A stretch of 6,883 nt of DNA from the NCBI GenBank assembly GCA_947463335.1, contig CANHRF010000054.1, positions 1 to 6,883 on the forward strand, given 5' to 3'. The notes below the pieces were generated by a model. It ran no database searches. It worked only from the letters and a program-made list of their open reading frames with translations, and was not told the origin of the DNA. The stretch is from Actinomycetota bacterium (GTDB taxonomy: Bacteria > Actinomycetota > Actinomycetes > Nanopelagicales > Nanopelagicaceae). Of this stretch, positions 1 through 6,806 are shown piece after piece. The first letter of the stretch is position 1. Every line of letters starts with the position of its first letter. A program made the position numbers and the translations under genes.

Positions 1-2
1 CC

Positions 3-8
3 TGTAAT
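3..8 (+). promoter_or_regulatory. possible -10 box of the tRNA-Arg gene
   Basis: The hexamer TGTAAT matches the sigma-70-type -10 consensus TATAAT at five of six positions. It ends 12 bases before the mature tRNA, which would give a short 5' leader removed by RNase P. The -35 region lies outside the window, so this is only a suggestion. Confidence 0.3.
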
Positions 9-20
9 ACAAGTAAATAG

Positions 21-93
21 GCGTGCGTAGCTCAACGGATAGAGCATCTGACTACGGATCAGAAGGTTAGGGGTTCGAATCCCTTCGCGCGCA
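21..93 (+). tRNA. tRNA-Arg, anticodon ACG
   Basis: A complete cloverleaf can be folded. The acceptor stem pairs 21-27 with 86-92 (7 bp, one G-U pair). The D stem pairs 30-33 with 42-45, with GG at 37-38 in the loop. The anticodon stem pairs 47-51 with 59-63, around the seven-base loop CTACGGA, which places anticodon ACG at 54-56. The variable loop is five bases. The T stem pairs 69-73 with 81-85 around loop TTCGAAT. The discriminator base is A93 and the next bases are CGA, so the CCA end is not encoded and must be added by the nucleotidyltransferase. In bacteria this tRNA is the usual target of the A34-to-inosine deaminase TadA and reads CGU, CGC and CGA codons. An intrinsic terminator follows directly, so it appears to be transcribed alone or as the last gene of its unit. 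Confidence 0.97.
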
Positions 94-100
94 CGAGATG

Positions 101-140
101 AGCCTTTCGGTGCCTTTCACACCGGAAGGCTTTTCTTTTT
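101..140 (+). terminator. intrinsic terminator after tRNA-Arg
   Basis: Bases 101-112 pair with 120-131 as a 12-bp stem with a single G-U wobble and a seven-base loop (113-119). The stem is followed at once by a T-rich tail, TTTCTTTTT (132-140). It starts seven bases after the tRNA, so it is placed to end the tRNA transcript and to insulate the gene at 172. Confidence 0.93.
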
Positions 141-158
141 ATTAAAGGTAAAAAGAGA

Positions 159-164
159 TAGCGT
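159..164 (+). promoter_or_regulatory. candidate -10 element for a leaderless transcript
   Basis: TAGCGT fits the loose actinobacterial -10 pattern TANNNT and ends seven bases before the ATG at 172. A transcript from it would start at or next to the start codon. No Shine-Dalgarno sequence stands at normal spacing before this ATG, which agrees with a leaderless message. The motif is short and could be chance. Confidence 0.3.
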
Positions 165-171
165 TTGGCAC

Positions 172-455
<284 letters not shown>

Positions 456-459
<4 letters not shown>

Positions 460-1439
460 AGCGAAGCGATACCTTTTTCACAGGCGATGCTGGCAGCGAT
501 TCCATCGTCAACTGTGGCTAAGTTTGGATTTGCAACGCCATCTTTAATTGAGGCGACCCAAGCACGCAATTCACCGATGTAAGCATCAGTAAAGCGACCG
601 ATCCAGTTATCGTGAAGGCGACCGGCTTTGCGAGCAGGAAGTTCAAAGCCGAAGCTGATCGTTAAATCACCAAGGTTATTAAGTTCTAGCGAGCCATTCT
701 GCATTAAAACTTCTACGCGAACGTCATATCCATAAGTGCTATTAGCACAGTTATCCACTGTCATTAAGACACCTGATTCGGTGTGAGAAATAATGCTGAT
801 CACATCGTGAATATCCGGAACCGCGTGAGTAGTTTTCTTGGCATATGCCACGGAAACAGTGGTGAACTCTTCTTCAAGCAACCAACGTGCGATATCGAAT
901 TCGTGGACCGCTGAATTTGAAATCATGCCGGCTGTTGTTGCGCCAGGAGAGGCAACATTGCGAGTTACTGCGCGGATCTGCACAACCTCACCATATTTTC
1001 CAGATTGAATCTCTTTCTTCAATTGGATGTAGCCAGGATCGAAACGTCGCATAAATCCGAGTGCGACCGGAACACCGGATGCCTTAACAATCTCAGCAAT
1101 TTTCTTAGCATCCTCTAAACGGGGAGCAAGTGGCTTCTCGCAGAGCGTTGGCTTTCCCGCCTTAACGCAGAGCTCAAGATGTTCTGGGTGCAGACCATCA
1201 GGTGAGCAGATAATTACTGCATCAACGGTTGGATCATTTATTAAATCGGCGACAGAGGAATGCTTATTGATATTGGCACCTGATTTGGCTGATAACTCCG
1301 CTGCTAGGGCATCCATACGCGCAGCATCGAGATCAAAGAAAGCGGTCACAACAGCGCCATCGACAGAATCAGTTATATATCTAGCGTGACCTGCGCCCAT
1401 GATTCCTACACCGATTACACCTACGCGAATATCAGACAC
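456..1439 (-). CDS. iolG: Gfo/Idh/MocA-family dehydrogenase, probably inositol 2-dehydrogenase-like
   Basis: The 327-residue protein has the family's normal length and two-domain layout. The N-terminal NAD(P)-binding Rossmann fold shows G10-x-G12-x-x-G15, with Asp36 at the end of the second strand, which favours NAD. The hallmark CEKP loop puts the catalytic lysine at K102. The C-terminal domain shows VHEFDIARWL, with the catalytic histidine at H179, and the GYD...EV segment (237-243) resembles IolG proteins, which oxidise myo-inositol to scyllo-inosose in the cytoplasm. The residue four before the histidine is Asn175 where IolG has Asp, so the substrate or mechanism may differ. The start is GTG, set by AAGGAG five bases upstream. 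It lies 20 bases after the IolE-like gene and is surely cotranscribed with it. The family is certain; inositol as substrate is inferred. It could instead act on another cyclitol or a keto-sugar. Confidence 0.85.
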
Positions 1440-1444
1440 TTTTA

Positions 1445-1450
1445 CTCCTT
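1445..1450 (-). promoter_or_regulatory. Shine-Dalgarno site for the GTG-started iolG-like gene
   Basis: On the minus strand AAGGAG lies five bases before GTG at 1437-1439. This strong site supports the non-ATG start and shows that the second gene of the operon has its own ribosome binding site inside the 20-base gap. Confidence 0.85.
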
Positions 1451-1459
1451 GTTGGTTTC

Positions 1460-2374
1460 TTATTTGGAATTTAACTTAGCTACAGCTGGTGCAACAACGT
1501 TATGAAGGTAATCAACGGACTCTTTCATACCTGTGATTGGACCTTCTCCATCGCCCGGCATTGCACCAGTGATCGCAATATCTTGCTCAATCACATACCA
1601 ACCTTGATAACCAGCGCTTTCGAGAGCCAAAATAGTTTCCAGAATCGGAACATCTCCCTGGCCGAGCGGAGTAAATAGACCTTGCTGCACGCCTTCCATA
1701 ATGCTCTGCTGGCGAGATAGAACGGCAGGAACCGCTCTCATATTTACATCTTTTAAGTGCACGTGGCCAACGCGACTGGCGTATTTCTTGGCAAACTCAA
1801 CGGTGTCTTCTCCGCCGATCGTCATATGCCCAGTATCTAAACACCACATCACATCGGAATTTTCGACTACGCGATCAATATCTCGCTTTGTTTCCACAAC
1901 AGTTTGCAAGTGTGGATGTACAACCTGAACTAGCCCGTGATCTTTACAGATCTGATCTACTTCTCCAAGCATTTTAAAGAATTGAGTAACTTCATCTTTA
2001 GATAACTCTTCTGGATTAGCCCAATCCCAACTCTGCACTGGAGATGAAACAAAGTGCGTTGCACCGATCTCTTGGAATTTTTTACTGGTCTTGAGCGCCA
2101 TTTCAAGAGTGGCTTTCTCTTGTGACTTGTCGTGCAATACGACCGGTGTGAAGCCACCGATCATTGACATTTTAAATTCCGCTAATTGATCTTTAAGTTC
2201 TGCTGAATCATCAGAGAAGAAACCTGGAGCGCCGAGTTCAGTTGCGGGTAAACCTAAGCTGGTCATTTCAGAGAGCACTCGTTTAGTCGGCAACATTGCG
2301 CCCCAACCGGGTACTTCGCAGATTCCCCAAGAAATAGGTGCAGATGCGATCCGTTGTAAAAATCCTGTGGTCAT
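1460..2374 (-). CDS. IolE-like sugar phosphate isomerase/epimerase (TIM-barrel), probable inosose dehydratase-like
   Basis: With the chosen ATG at 2372-2374 the protein has 304 residues, typical for the AP-endonuclease-2-like TIM-barrel family that includes IolE (2-keto-myo-inositol dehydratase) and sugar epimerases. The start APISWGICEVPGWG (12-25) and ELG (46-48) are typical of IolE-like proteins. Likely metal ligands are E161 (after HPHLQTVV), D180 in LDTGH (179-183), a histidine in HVHLKD (204-209) and E263 in VIEQD. The frame is open to 2479, but the added 35 residues have no family match and would overlap the divergent AroE-like gene, so the shorter start is preferred. It has no Shine-Dalgarno site but has TATGAT six bases upstream, suggesting a leaderless message. 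Pairing with an IolG-like gene 20 bases downstream supports consecutive steps, oxidation of a cyclitol and then dehydration of the keto product. An epimerase or 3-keto-glycoside-cleaving role remains possible. Confidence 0.82.
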   Translation of the reverse strand: MTTGFLQRIASAPISWGICEVPGWGAMLPTKRVLSEMTSLGLPATELGAPGFFSDDSAELKDQLAEFKMSMIGGFTPVVLHDKSQEKATLEMALKTSKKFQEIGATHFVSSPVQSWDWANPEELSKDEVTQFFKMLGEVDQICKDHGLVQVVHPHLQTVVETKRDIDRVVENSDVMWCLDTGHMTIGGEDTVEFAKKYASRVGHVHLKDVNMRAVPAVLSRQQSIMEGVQQGLFTPLGQGDVPILETILALESAGYQGWYVIEQDIAITGAMPGDGEGPITGMKESVDYLHNVVAPAVAKLNSK

Positions 2375-2380
2375 TGGCTG

Positions 2381-2386
2381 ATCATA
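2381..2386 (-). promoter_or_regulatory. candidate -10 box for the IolE/IolG operon
   Basis: On the minus strand TATGAT (five of six to TATAAT) ends six bases before the ATG at 2374, so transcription would begin at or beside the start codon. There is no convincing -35 hexamer. It sits in the 34-base divergent gap (2375-2408), so any regulator binding here could act on both gene directions. Confidence 0.45.
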
Positions 2387-2397
2387 ACTTGCGCGAT

Positions 2398-2401
2398 AAG
2401 G
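2398..2401 (+). promoter_or_regulatory. weak Shine-Dalgarno site for the AroE-like gene
   Basis: AAGG stands seven bases before ATG 2409, which favours this start over the in-frame ATG at 2415. The match is only four bases, so the choice between the two starts is not firm. Confidence 0.4.
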
Positions 2402-2408
2402 TCTGAAC

Positions 2409-3272
2409 ATGACTATGGATATAGGCGGATCATTCCTCCACGAATTAACTGGCAGTTTCTCGCAGGGATCTGACTCCAATCCAACGGTGGCAATGGTTGA
2501 GGCCTCCTACAGGGCCAATAACCTGCACTATCGCTACATAAATTGTGAAGTGAACCCCGACCAGCTGGCAGGGGCGGTAGCAGGCGCTAAGGCGATGAAT
2601 TGGCGGGGCTTTAACTGCTCTATCCCACACAAAGTCGAAGTTATTAAATATCTAGATAGCCTGGGGGAATCGGCTGCTCTAATTGGCGCAGTTAATTGTG
2701 CGGTCAATCGTGGCGGCAAATTAATCGGCGAGAATACCGATGGTAAAGGATTCCTTAAATCATTTTTAGAGATCACACCAGCCGCCGGGAAAACTATTGT
2801 TCTGCTCGGTGCAGGTGGGGCAGCGCGTGCCATCGCAGTTGAGTTAGCTTTAGCTGGCGCAACAAAGTTCTATGTTGTAAACCGCTCGCGCGCTCGCGGA
2901 GAAGATCTCACGGCGCTGTTAAACGATAAAACTAAAGCCAGCGCTGAATTTGTGGAATGGAATTCGACTTATGAAATTCCCTTAGATGCTGATGTAGTCA
3001 TCAACTCGACTTCAATGGGAATGGTAAATACCGAAGGTCAACAAGATATCAACTTTGATTCAATCCGCCCCGGAATGTTGGCGGCAGATGTAATTGTAAA
3101 TCCACCACAGACCTACTTCCTCACTGAAGCTGGAAAGCGCGGAGCAACAACTCTGCAGGGTTTAGGAATGGTCGTCAATCAAGCGGTGATTGCGATTGAG
3201 TATTGGACCGGCGTTGATGTCGATCCGAAAGATTTAAGCGATGAACTGGTTAAGGTTTTAGGTATTAACTAA
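2409..3272 (+). CDS. shikimate/quinate dehydrogenase family (AroE-like) oxidoreductase, substrate uncertain
   Basis: The 287-residue protein has both AroE domains. Catalytic residues are present: K75 in IPHK (72-75), N96 in GAVN and D111 in ENTDGKGF (108-115). The NADP-binding domain shows GAGGAA (134-139), and NRSRAR (158-163) fits the NRSxxR pattern of NADP-dependent members. NSTSMGM (199-205) and NQAV (257-260) are also family features. The N-terminal substrate motif is not the usual SxSPxxHN of biosynthetic shikimate dehydrogenase but SDSNPTVAM (21-29). It therefore belongs to an AroE-like side group whose substrate may be quinate or another alicyclic polyol. It is transcribed away from the IolE/IolG-like operon across 34 bases and overlaps the GMC gene by four bases at its stop. 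The neighbours argue for catabolism, not aromatic amino acid synthesis. If the genome has no other aroE, a biosynthetic role would need reconsidering. Confidence 0.85.
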   Translation: MTMDIGGSFLHELTGSFSQGSDSNPTVAMVEASYRANNLHYRYINCEVNPDQLAGAVAGAKAMNWRGFNCSIPHKVEVIKYLDSLGESAALIGAVNCAVNRGGKLIGENTDGKGFLKSFLEITPAAGKTIVLLGAGGAARAIAVELALAGATKFYVVNRSRARGEDLTALLNDKTKASAEFVEWNSTYEIPLDADVVINSTSMGMVNTEGQQDINFDSIRPGMLAADVIVNPPQTYFLTEAGKRGATTLQGLGMVVNQAVIAIEYWTGVDVDPKDLSDELVKVLGIN

Positions 3273-4762
3273 ACCTTTGCCAGATCAGATTCTGCAACGA
3301 CGCGTAAAGCTTGTGCTGCGATAGTCAGCGCTGGATTCATCGCTGCAGATGATGGGAAGAATCCACCATCGATCAAATAAAGGTTATGGTGATCGTGGCT
3401 GCGGCAGTACCCATCAACCACGCTGGTGCGCGGATCAAGGCCTGCAACAGTTGTTCCGCATTGGTGTGAGTTCATTGAAATATCAAAAGGCTGTCTAAAG
3501 ATTCCTTGGTATCCAGCTTTCCGTAATATCTTCTTGGAGCGGCGCAGTAGCTCCATATGCGTCTTCATCCCAACAGCGCGACGAGCGATCTTGATAGCCC
3601 CATTTTTGGTAATAGTTACGCGGTTTTCTGGACGTGGCAGATCTTCGCTCATAACCACGAATTCAACGCTGTGGTCTGAAATGTAATTAAGCAGCGGAAG
3701 CGGAACGCGCTTAGCAAATGATTTCATCATAATGCCCTGAACTTTTCCGATTAGCTGAACAGCGCCAAGTGGATAGCCCTTGCCACCATCTAAGTACCAA
3801 TCAGTGAAAGAGAGCGTCTTTTGGAAAGTTACATCGTTCTTGCGGCGCAAATCAACGGCAGCGATATGGCTATTGATATGCATCATAAAATTACGTCCAA
3901 CTTGATCAGATGAGTTAGCGACTCCTGATCGCAGCAAGAGCGCTGCAGTGTTCACGGAACCGGCAGAAATTACAAAGTTCTTTCCGAAGATCTCCAGCGC
4001 TTCACCATTGCGAGTTGCTTCCAGGTGGCTGACAGATTTCCCATCTGTGCTTAAGACAATTCGGTTTACCTGAACAGATGTCATCAAAGTTACATTACCG
4101 GTGGCAATTGCAGGATTTAGCGCATTAACTTCAGCATCGCTCTTCGCATCTAACTTGCAGACAAAACCATCACAAGTCTTGCAGCGGATACATTTTCCGC
4201 CGGGCCCAAGGTCAATACCCATTGAGTTTGAATGTGGATGAACGCCTGCCTTGCGCAAACGCTCGCCGAGTTCTTCTACATATGGCTCATGCTGCATCGC
4301 TGGGTAAGGAAATGGAGTTTTTCGGTCGTTACCGTAGATATTCTGCGCATCGCCGTGCACTCGATATAACTCTTCAGCTTGGAAGTAATATGGTTCTAAA
4401 TCATCATATGTAAATGGCCAAGCTGGAGATTCGCCCTCACGGTGCTTTACAACACCGAAATCAAAACGGCTAAAGCGTGGCAGTGAAGCTCCATATACCT
4501 TGCTATTTCCACCTACAAAGTAATGAACGCCAGGAACAAATTCTTTCTCGTTCTCATCAACCCATTTTTCATTTGGCTTGTAACGAGTCTTCATAAAAAT
4601 TTCTGAGGGAGACCAGTTTTCTGGCTCGCGCGGCATACGTTCGCCACGTTCTAAAACCAGCGTCTTTACGCCTTTATTGGCTAGGGCGAAGGCGGTTGTC
4701 GCGCCACCCATCCCAGAACCAACAATGACCACATCCGATTCAATACGAATCGGAGTGGCCAT
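3269..4762 (-). CDS. GMC-family FAD-dependent oxidoreductase with a four-cysteine motif
   Basis: The 497-residue protein has the full GMC layout: the dinucleotide-binding GSGMGG (15-20) with E38 for the FAD ribose, the GGNSKVYGA segment (84-92) near the flavin, and a C-terminal GMC domain with NSHQCGT (431-437) and MNPALTIAAQ (475-484). H433 and N476 are the likely catalytic His/Asn pair. Between the domains is C191-x2-C194-x2-C197-x4-C202 followed by an AKSDAE segment, a cysteine set that may bind an iron-sulfur cluster or be structural. GMC enzymes oxidise sugar or alcohol hydroxyls. No signal peptide or Tat motif is visible, so it should be cytoplasmic. It starts 26 bases after the ABC ATPase gene and probably belongs to that operon, so its substrate is likely the imported compound or a product of it. 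The leader is A-rich without a clear Shine-Dalgarno site. The exact substrate is unknown; C3 oxidation of a sugar or oxidation of a cyclitol are both reasonable. Confidence 0.88.
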   Translation of the reverse strand: MATPIRIESDVVIVGSGMGGATTAFALANKGVKTLVLERGERMPREPENWSPSEIFMKTRYKPNEKWVDENEKEFVPGVHYFVGGNSKVYGASLPRFSRFDFGVVKHREGESPAWPFTYDDLEPYYFQAEELYRVHGDAQNIYGNDRKTPFPYPAMQHEPYVEELGERLRKAGVHPHSNSMGIDLGPGGKCIRCKTCDGFVCKLDAKSDAEVNALNPAIATGNVTLMTSVQVNRIVLSTDGKSVSHLEATRNGEALEIFGKNFVISAGSVNTAALLLRSGVANSSDQVGRNFMMHINSHIAAVDLRRKNDVTFQKTLSFTDWYLDGGKGYPLGAVQLIGKVQGIMMKSFAKRVPLPLLNYISDHSVEFVVMSEDLPRPENRVTITKNGAIKIARRAVGMKTHMELLRRSKKILRKAGYQGIFRQPFDISMNSHQCGTTVAGLDPRTSVVDGYCRSHDHHNLYLIDGGFFPSSAAMNPALTIAAQALRVVAESDLAKV

Positions 4763-4788
4763 TGTCTTGGTCTACTTTTACTTTTTGA

Positions 4789-5583
4789 TTATCGAACTGA
4801 TGAAAGAGATTGATCTTTCTTATCAACTGTCATTGCGCCAGTCATAATCGCAACAACATCGTTCATGCTGTGGCTCTTTGGAGTAACTACTGCAGCGCGC
4901 TTTCCGAGGCGTTGTACCTGGATGCGATCTGCAACTTCAAAGACCTGAGGCATGTTGTGCGAGATCAAAATAACTGGCATACCGCGTTCGCGCAGAGACT
5001 CAATTAGCTTGAGAACCTGGCGTGATTCACGAACACCAAGGGCTGCAGTTGGCTCATCAAGAATGATCACCTGCTGGCCGAACGCAGCAGCGCGAGCTAC
5101 TGCAACTGCCTGACGTTGACCACCAGAGAGTGTTTCAACAGCTTGTGCAATGTTTTGAATTGTTCCGATGCCGAGGGCTGAAATATGTTCTTTTGCAGCC
5201 TTGCGCATTCCGGAGCTATCGATCATACGAAAGACTGATCCAAGTGGACCCTTCTTACGCATTTCACGGCCTAAGAAAAGATTGGCTGCGATATCGAGAG
5301 CCGGTGCAACAGCGAGTGTCTGGTACACGGTTTCGATTCCGGCGTGACGACCATCTTGTGGTCGCTTAAATGAGACTTCTTGACCATCAAGAATGATCTG
5401 ACCTCCATCAGGAACTTCAGCACCTGATAGACATTTGATCATTGTTGATTTACCCGCTCCGTTATCGCCGACTACTGCGAGAACTTCACCAGGGAATAGT
5501 TCTAGATCTGCGCCATCAAGTGCGATAACGCGACCGTAAGATTTAGAAATTCCAACTGCTTGAAGGATTGGTTTCTTACTCAT
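4789..5583 (-). CDS. sugar ABC transporter ATP-binding protein, single-domain (FrcA-type)
   Basis: Counting from ATG 5583 the protein has 264 residues and one ATPase domain: Walker A GDNGAGKST (39-47), Q-loop Q88, signature LSGGQRQ (152-158), Walker B VIILDEPT (172-179) and switch H209 in ISHN. It would power import of a sugar or cyclitol at the inner face of the membrane together with the permease just upstream. RbsA, XylG and IatA-type ATPases are about 500 residues with two fused domains; this one has a single domain as in FrcA, so the working transporter probably uses a homodimer. The frame runs open to GTG 5604, but ATG 5583 is preferred: it has AAAGG seven bases upstream and forms an ATGA overlap with the permease stop, a sign of translational coupling. 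The substrate cannot be read from the ATPase. Confidence 0.92.
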   Translation of the reverse strand: MSKKPILQAVGISKSYGRVIALDGADLELFPGEVLAVVGDNGAGKSTMIKCLSGAEVPDGGQIILDGQEVSFKRPQDGRHAGIETVYQTLAVAPALDIAANLFLGREMRKKGPLGSVFRMIDSSGMRKAAKEHISALGIGTIQNIAQAVETLSGGQRQAVAVARAAAFGQQVIILDEPTAALGVRESRQVLKLIESLRERGMPVILISHNMPQVFEVADRIQVQRLGKRAAVVTPKSHSMNDVVAIMTGAMTVDKKDQSLSSVR

Positions 5584-6623
5584 TTGCGTGCCTTTCTGAT
5601 CCACTGGTCAACGGATACCGCGAAGATAATAAGAAGTCCGATTGCTAAGAGCTGGTAGTACAAATCGACGCCAGCAAGTGTTAGGCCGTTACGGAAAACA
5701 CCCACGATAATCGCTCCAATGAGCGTTCCGAAGATGGTTCCGCGACCACCAAATAGTGAAGTACCTCCGATAACCACCGCAGTGATCGCATCAAGGTTTA
5801 GATCACCACCGGTGTTCGGGCTTGCCACAGTAACGCGGCCGATAACGATCCAGGCTGCGAGTGCGAAGGTAAGTCCAGCAACAACATAAACGCTCATTAG
5901 AACGCGGTTAACTGAGATACCTGCCAGGCGTGCTGCATCAATATCATCGCCAACTGCATAGACGTGGCGTCCCCAAGCGGTGTAACGCAAGACGAAGGCC
6001 AAGACCATATACATAGCGAACATAAAGAGAACACCGGTTGTGACTCGGAATGGTCCGATATTTACATAATGACCTAGTGTTAATAGGAATGGATCCATCT
6101 CAATTGAAGGAACTGTTCCCTTTGTTAGCGTCAAAGTAAGGGCAAGGAATACGTTGAAAGTACCCAAGGTAACGATGAATGGCGGCAGCTTAACTTTTGT
6201 TACTAAGAAGCCGTTGATCGCTCCACCGAGCATTCCGACAAGTAGGCCTGCTGGGAATGCCAACCAGATTGACCATCCAATAGGTTCACCTGCGCCAGGA
6301 GTTCCTTGAACCAATTTAGCCATCGTCATTGATGCAAAAATTGCAATCGCACCACAAGAAAGATCGATACCAGCAGTCAAAATAATTAACGTTTGACCGG
6401 CAGCAACTGCACCGACAATCGCTACTTGCTGCAAGATAAGTGAGATGTTAGATGGTGTTAAAAAGTTTTCATTGAAAAAGCTAAAAATTATCGATGCTAC
6501 AACTAGCACCATTGTTGAGCTCAGCCACGGATATTTGTGGAGCAGAGCTTGCATTTTTTGGCTCAACGAGGCGCGATCTTGAAACTCTGACGCTGCGTCG
6601 TAAACGGCCGTATCTTGGCTCAC
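5580..6623 (-). CDS. sugar ABC transporter permease (RbsC/FrcC family)
   Basis: The 347-residue protein is a BPD_transp_2-type inner membrane permease. After a roughly 30-residue polar cytoplasmic N-terminus there are hydrophobic segments at about 36-50, 61-83, 88-103, 117-140, 147-166, 195-213, 240-262, 278-290, 296-310 and 321-336, in line with the usual about ten. Family motifs are AGIDLS (84-89), VGDDIDAARLAGI (224-236), the cytoplasmic loop that contacts the ATPase, and the conserved VVIGGTSLFGGRG (283-295). It forms the channel for a ribose/fructose/xylose/inositol-class substrate delivered by a binding protein, whose gene end appears to lie upstream. The frame is open to TTG 6638, but GTG 6623 is chosen because AAAGGA stands six bases before it. 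Expression relative to the binding protein may be damped by the hairpin at 6763-6800. Confidence 0.92.
   Translation of the reverse strand: MSQDTAVYDAASEFQDRASLSQKMQALLHKYPWLSSTMVLVVASIIFSFFNENFLTPSNISLILQQVAIVGAVAAGQTLIILTAGIDLSCGAIAIFASMTMAKLVQGTPGAGEPIGWSIWLAFPAGLLVGMLGGAINGFLVTKVKLPPFIVTLGTFNVFLALTLTLTKGTVPSIEMDPFLLTLGHYVNIGPFRVTTGVLFMFAMYMVLAFVLRYTAWGRHVYAVGDDIDAARLAGISVNRVLMSVYVVAGLTFALAAWIVIGRVTVASPNTGGDLNLDAITAVVIGGTSLFGGRGTIFGTLIGAIIVGVFRNGLTLAGVDLYYQLLAIGLLIIFAVSVDQWIRKARK
5591..5595 (-). promoter_or_regulatory. Shine-Dalgarno site for the ABC ATPase
   Basis: AAAGG on the minus strand lies seven bases before ATG 5583, within the last codons of the permease gene. It decides the start in favour of the ATGA-overlapping ATG over the upstream GTG at 5604. 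Confidence 0.7.
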
Positions 6624-6629
6624 TTGGGA

Positions 6630-6635
6630 TCCTTT
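6630..6635 (-). promoter_or_regulatory. Shine-Dalgarno site for the permease
   Basis: AAAGGA on the minus strand lies six bases before GTG 6623 and supports that codon as the start. The upstream TTG at 6638 would place this site inside the coding region. Confidence 0.75.
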
Positions 6636-6734
6636 CAAAGTTGAAAATTAACGATACTGATTGAATCTTTCTTCCTGTGTATCTGAACCTTAGTGCTTAT
6701 TTCCTAATTACTGAACACCTTTTTGCAATTGTCG

Positions 6735-6762
6735 TTCTAGTGCTTTTCTAGTGCCGTTCTAG
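6735..6762. repeat. three TTCTAG units at an exact 11-base period
   Basis: TTCTAG occurs at 6735-6740, 6746-6751 and 6757-6762, so each copy begins 11 bases after the last. The first two copies extend to TTCTAGTGC. The period is close to one DNA helical turn, which would put each copy on the same face. A shorter related TAGTGC occurs at 6691-6696. The array lies just after the hairpin, in the leader between the end of the binding-protein gene and the permease. It may be a regulator site or replication slippage. Confidence 0.6.
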
Positions 6763-6800
6763 TTAAAGAGGGCGACTGCCGAAGCAGCCGCCCTCTTTAA
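6763..6800 (-). terminator. strong intercistronic hairpin, partial terminator or mRNA stabiliser
   Basis: Bases 6763-6779 pair with 6784-6800 as a 17-bp stem with one mismatch or G-U position and a four-base loop. In the minus-strand RNA the loop is UUCG closed by C-G, the very stable cUUCGg tetraloop. The arms are AU-rich at the base and GC-rich at the top, and the 3' arm ends CUCUUUAA, but no long U-run follows. It stands 34 bases after the stop of the gene at 6835. Such hairpins between a binding-protein gene and its permease commonly raise the binding protein's level by partial termination or by blocking 3' decay. Confidence 0.75.
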
Positions 6801-6806
6801 ACACTT

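Noticed and set aside
21..93. tRNA-Arg as an attachment site for an integrated island
   Set aside because: No integrase, no repeated 3' tRNA end and no visible base-composition change are present in the window.
1701..1928. Open plus-strand frame of 75 residues inside the IolE-like gene
   Set aside because: It is the shadow of a conserved coding region, with cysteine- and threonine-rich translation and no family features.
2375..2479. 35-residue N-terminal extension of the IolE-like protein from an upstream ATG
   Set aside because: The extra residues have no family character, overlap the divergent AroE-like gene and lack a ribosome binding site. The family motif begins soon after ATG 2374.
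2534..2833. Open minus-strand frame of 99 residues inside the AroE-like gene
   Set aside because: It lies wholly antisense to a well-supported gene, has low-complexity Pro/Ala-rich translation and shows no recognisable domain.
5584..5604. GTG start for the ABC ATPase seven codons upstream
   Set aside because: ATG 5583 has an AAAGG site at good spacing and forms a classic ATGA overlap with the permease stop.
6624..6638. TTG start for the permease five codons upstream
   Set aside because: The AAAGGA site lies inside this stretch and is well placed for GTG 6623.
6735..6762. Short CRISPR-like array
   Set aside because: The units are six to nine bases with two- to five-base gaps, far too short for CRISPR repeats and spacers, and no cas gene is seen.
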